The notes beneath the pieces are model-generated. The model made no database searches. It was not told the DNA's origin and was given only the letters and a program-made list of their open reading frames with translations. The translations under genes and the position numbers were made by a program. From the IMG/VR virus record IMGVR_UViG_3300020438_000168, positions 1 to 30,150 of that record: DNA of 30,150 nucleotides. The stretch is one strand, 5' to 3'. The DNA comes from a virus. Shown in pieces: positions 29,001 to 30,150 of the stretch (positions are counted from its first letter, which is position 1; every line of letters starts with the position of its first letter).

Positions 29001-29940
29001 AGCAGAAGTTCCTTATTTAGAAGGAGAATACATTCTAAAGTTTCAAGATGATGGTGGAAGATTTAGTGCTGGAGAATCAAGCGTAATTTTAGATTTACCT
29101 GATAATATAGATGCGAAAATAGTACAAACAAGAAGAGAAGATTCAGATGTTCCAAAATTTCAAGGAACAAAAACTAATGTTGCTTTTGACGCTACAACAA
29201 ATTCTCTCAACCTAACTGGTGTAGGACAGTTTGATAGTATTACTGATTTCGATTTAGTTTCATCTCTTGATGATGTAGGAGGTATTTCACCACTAGGTAC
29301 TTATGAATTTGGTGGAACGGCTGGAGGTACAACTTTAGATTTAGGAGATGTATTCAGTCTTGATCTCAAACGTCACTTCTTAACAGAAGCGTTTTATCCT
29401 AGTGATCTAATTGACTCAATACCAGACTTCGATCTTCGAGGAGATTTTGAAGGGCTAACTGCAACTAAAGTAAACGCAACTATGTTGGTTCGTGTGACCC
29501 AAGATGATCCTAGTAGTGGATCTCCTACTTATAGTGGGTTTCAAACCTTTGCTAATGGAACATACAAAGGAAGAGGTTTTCAATTTAAAGTGAATTTAAC
29601 AAGTGATGATCCAGCACAGGATATTAGAGTTTTCCAACTAGGATATACAGCTTCTTTACAAAGAAGAACAGAACAAAGTGCTGCGACTATAGCAAGTGGA
29701 GCAGCAGCAAAAGCAGTCACGTTCCAACATCCGTTCTTTTCTGGTACGGCTGGGCTTGGTGGTGCGAATACTAGTTTACCTTCTGTTGGTATTACTGCAT
29801 ATAATATGGCTTCGGGAGACTTCTTTGAAGTTTCTAGCGTTAGTAGAACTGGGTTTAGTGTTCACTTTAAAAACTCATCAAATGCTTCAGTTGATAGAAA
29901 TTTCACCTATCAGGCTGTCGGATTTGGTAAAGCAAGTTAG
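26092..29940 (+). CDS. Tail tip host-specificity protein (lambda gpJ-like) carrying a Hint domain
   Basis: 1282-residue central tip protein. After a 14-residue Gly-rich start, residues 15-144 form an intein-like Hint domain (see separate entry). The J homology then begins with Gly-rich linker and LHSKQFATLLDLISEGEIEG (about 174-193), and continues through TRIPARKFRVRGVKVRIPG, LILLDLITNTRYGLGNHIID, FDVINTLSGIMRCMPIWSEG and KRVKALGCTSRGQARRFAKA, all lambda-J landmarks. Two fibronectin-III-like repeats lie at about 807-903 and 904-1003. The C-terminal region (after 1010) has tail-fibre-like beta sequence and probably contacts the receptor. Confidence 0.93.
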   Translation: MTDTNKYIAGGGGGCFTGDTPVSIPGGTKLIKEISVGDIVCSFDDKGTIYHAKVLKVHEHEKESVTRYKIWGGKELDATPNHWVLNQFNAFVGIGTLKTDDCLVDEFGHLRPIVKRTELGEHTVYNLTVEGHHTFIANTIRVHNAGLGPSIAGAGGGGRKGGGGSPPTITPDNLHSKQFATLLDLISEGEIEGFSSPSKEGRTKGTTAYFNAAKKDIFLDDTPILASTADSTNPQNVEFNHQNIDFDVRFGTSSQTKMSKVSGSSSVFNVGVEVPNGNPVTRQLTNNTDLDAVKVTVTVPTLQILEEDGDINGSQVTFNIQIQYNGGGFTTVLSDTIRGRTADAYNREYRIALTGAHPVDVRVTKTSENSTDRIARDLIWQSFSELEDDSSTYPDCAYTRLRLDSEFFTRIPARKFRVRGVKVRIPGAGANSSGTPTVDLQTGRIVYPTGYIFNGVMGAAQWTTCPALILLDLITNTRYGLGNHIIDSNLDLFSFVTASKFSNELVDDGFNGQEARFACNINIQSSVEAFDVINTLSGIMRCMPIWSEGALLLTQDSPKDPSYLFTLSNVGPEGFSYTGSSLKTRSTVVAVSYFNMETRDLDYEEVEAESAYRNKYGLHVKRVKALGCTSRGQARRFAKAILFTEQRETEVVTFSASMESGIVVRPGTIVSIADPGRSGVRRGGRINTATTTQITVDDSDSTDLSAENNPKLSVILPNGTVETKNVTAISGKIITLDSALSQTPNSNSVWLLENDTISAQSFRVISVEEVDGINYGITALAYVNEKYAFIEDNQPIPVQKITTLNLLKPPPSGLSANEVIVLINNQPVSKLIVRWQPVTGVSNYLVNYRFKDNNIVSVTTSSPDFEIINSQVGAYEVSVRSLNAALEPSATDSSDTFTAVGKTAVPADVTGLTGEPINEKLVRLRWNLATDLDVTHGGRVYVRHSSKVDGTGSFSNATDLIEALAGNTTQAEVPYLEGEYILKFQDDGGRFSAGESSVILDLPDNIDAKIVQTRREDSDVPKFQGTKTNVAFDATTNSLNLTGVGQFDSITDFDLVSSLDDVGGISPLGTYEFGGTAGGTTLDLGDVFSLDLKRHFLTEAFYPSDLIDSIPDFDLRGDFEGLTATKVNATMLVRVTQDDPSSGSPTYSGFQTFANGTYKGRGFQFKVNLTSDDPAQDIRVFQLGYTASLQRRTEQSAATIASGAAAKAVTFQHPFFSGTAGLGGANTSLPSVGITAYNMASGDFFEVSSVSRTGFSVHFKNSSNASVDRNFTYQAVGFGKAS
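26134..26523 (+). other. Hint (mini-intein / bacterial intein-like) domain within J
   Basis: 130 residues from Cys15 to Asn144. Block A is CFTGDTPVSIPGG (15-27), block B contains ATPNHWVL with the TxxH His82, block F is HTVYNLTVEGHHTFIAN, and it ends VHN. No homing endonuclease is inserted. The residue after Asn144 is Ala, not Cys/Ser/Thr, so standard intein splicing lacks its nucleophile. The flanks are Gly-rich on both sides (AGGGGG before, AGLGPSIAGAGGGG after). This matches A-type bacterial intein-like domains, which cleave and can splice at low level. Confidence 0.85.
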
Positions 29941-29965
29941 AATAAGATCAATATTTGTTTTTTAG

Positions 29966-30150
29966 ATGGCTAGACCAGGTTCGACCACCAGCGAAACGGG
30001 TAATAATTACAATACCGCCAATGGAACGGGTGCGGCAGTTCGTACAAAATTAAATGAAATATTTACAGCATTAAGAACATTAAGTTCTGGAAGTAGCGAT
30101 CCATCAGGTGCGGCAAGCATAGCTCAATATCAACCTCATATAAATACATC
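29966..30150 (+). CDS. Tail fibre or tail accessory protein, 5' part only
   Basis: The ATG at 29966 opens a frame with no stop to the window end: MARPGSTTSETGNNYNTANG, TGAAVRTKLNEIFTALRTLS, then Gly/Ser-rich sequence. Ser/Thr/Gly/Asn richness and location directly after J suggest a tail fibre or fibre-attachment protein. At least 61 residues; the rest lies beyond the window. Confidence 0.6.
   Translation, partial: MARPGSTTSETGNNYNTANGTGAAVRTKLNEIFTALRTLSSGSSDPSGAASIAQYQPHINT

Noticed and set aside
29696-29965. Plus-strand frame overlapping the end of J and the next gene start
   Set aside because: Leucine-rich out-of-frame reading of the J C-terminus; the following gene has its own ATG at 29966.
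1-30150. tRNA genes, integrase, lysis genes, attachment sites
   Set aside because: Looked for cloverleaf-like segments, tyrosine/serine recombinase motifs and holin/endolysin patterns; the only peptidoglycan-type domain is the tail-tip NlpC/P60, so none is reported.

Overview
The window is 30 kb of a visibly AT-rich tailed bacteriophage genome with a long, non-contractile, lambda/HK97-type tail (siphovirus layout). Close gene packing with many 4-base ATGA stop/start overlaps, a complete head-tail morphogenesis series in canonical order, and many tiny early-type genes without host homologues support this. No integrase, lysis cassette, polymerase, tRNA or CRISPR array is visible. The small basic proteins after terL, the DUF4055-type portal and the tail-tip organisation resemble uncultured marine phages, possibly of cyanobacteria. 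The host cannot be fixed from this sequence alone.

Left arm (about 1-11,100, mostly minus strand). One long operon runs leftward from a ribbon-helix-helix protein (start 5409) through a recombination module: a PD-(D/E)XK nuclease, a GIY-YIG/MUG113-like nuclease, a RusA resolvase and a DUF1071/Sak-like annealing protein. It ends in a C5-cytosine methyltransferase that carries a second conserved-looking frame inside it. A second leftward operon of six small genes (6073-7718) follows. After it come several mini-operons (7942-10887), including a GP88-like gene. Most of these start with the same 18-base element next to the first ATG and end in a hairpin. Short plus-strand genes (5720, 5937, 7794, 11127) sit between them.

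Right arm (11,386-30,150, plus strand except terS). The divergent terS/terL pair is followed by five or six tiny lysine-rich proteins, portal, SAP/HeH-like protein, scaffold, major capsid protein, adaptor, head closure, HK97-gp10-like protein, tail terminator, tail tube, G/GT-type tail chaperones with a CCCAAAG slippery site, tape measure, then lambda M-L-K-I-J-type tail-tip genes. A last gene is cut by the window edge. Terminators after the capsid and tail-tube genes split the late region into separately terminated units.

Most unusual points: (1) two recognisable protein families read from the same DNA in the methyltransferase gene; (2) a cupredoxin-like domain inserted in the gpL-type tail-tip protein, which also lacks the usual Fe-S cysteine tail; (3) an intein-like (Hint) domain with HN|A at its C-terminal junction near the N-terminus of the J protein; (4) an exact 45-bp tandem duplication in the ATPase part of terL; (5) a repeated start-proximal element in the early region; (6) a possible short transcript with its own promoter and terminator at 5651-5899. 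All functional assignments are by reading motifs and gene order; no database search was run.
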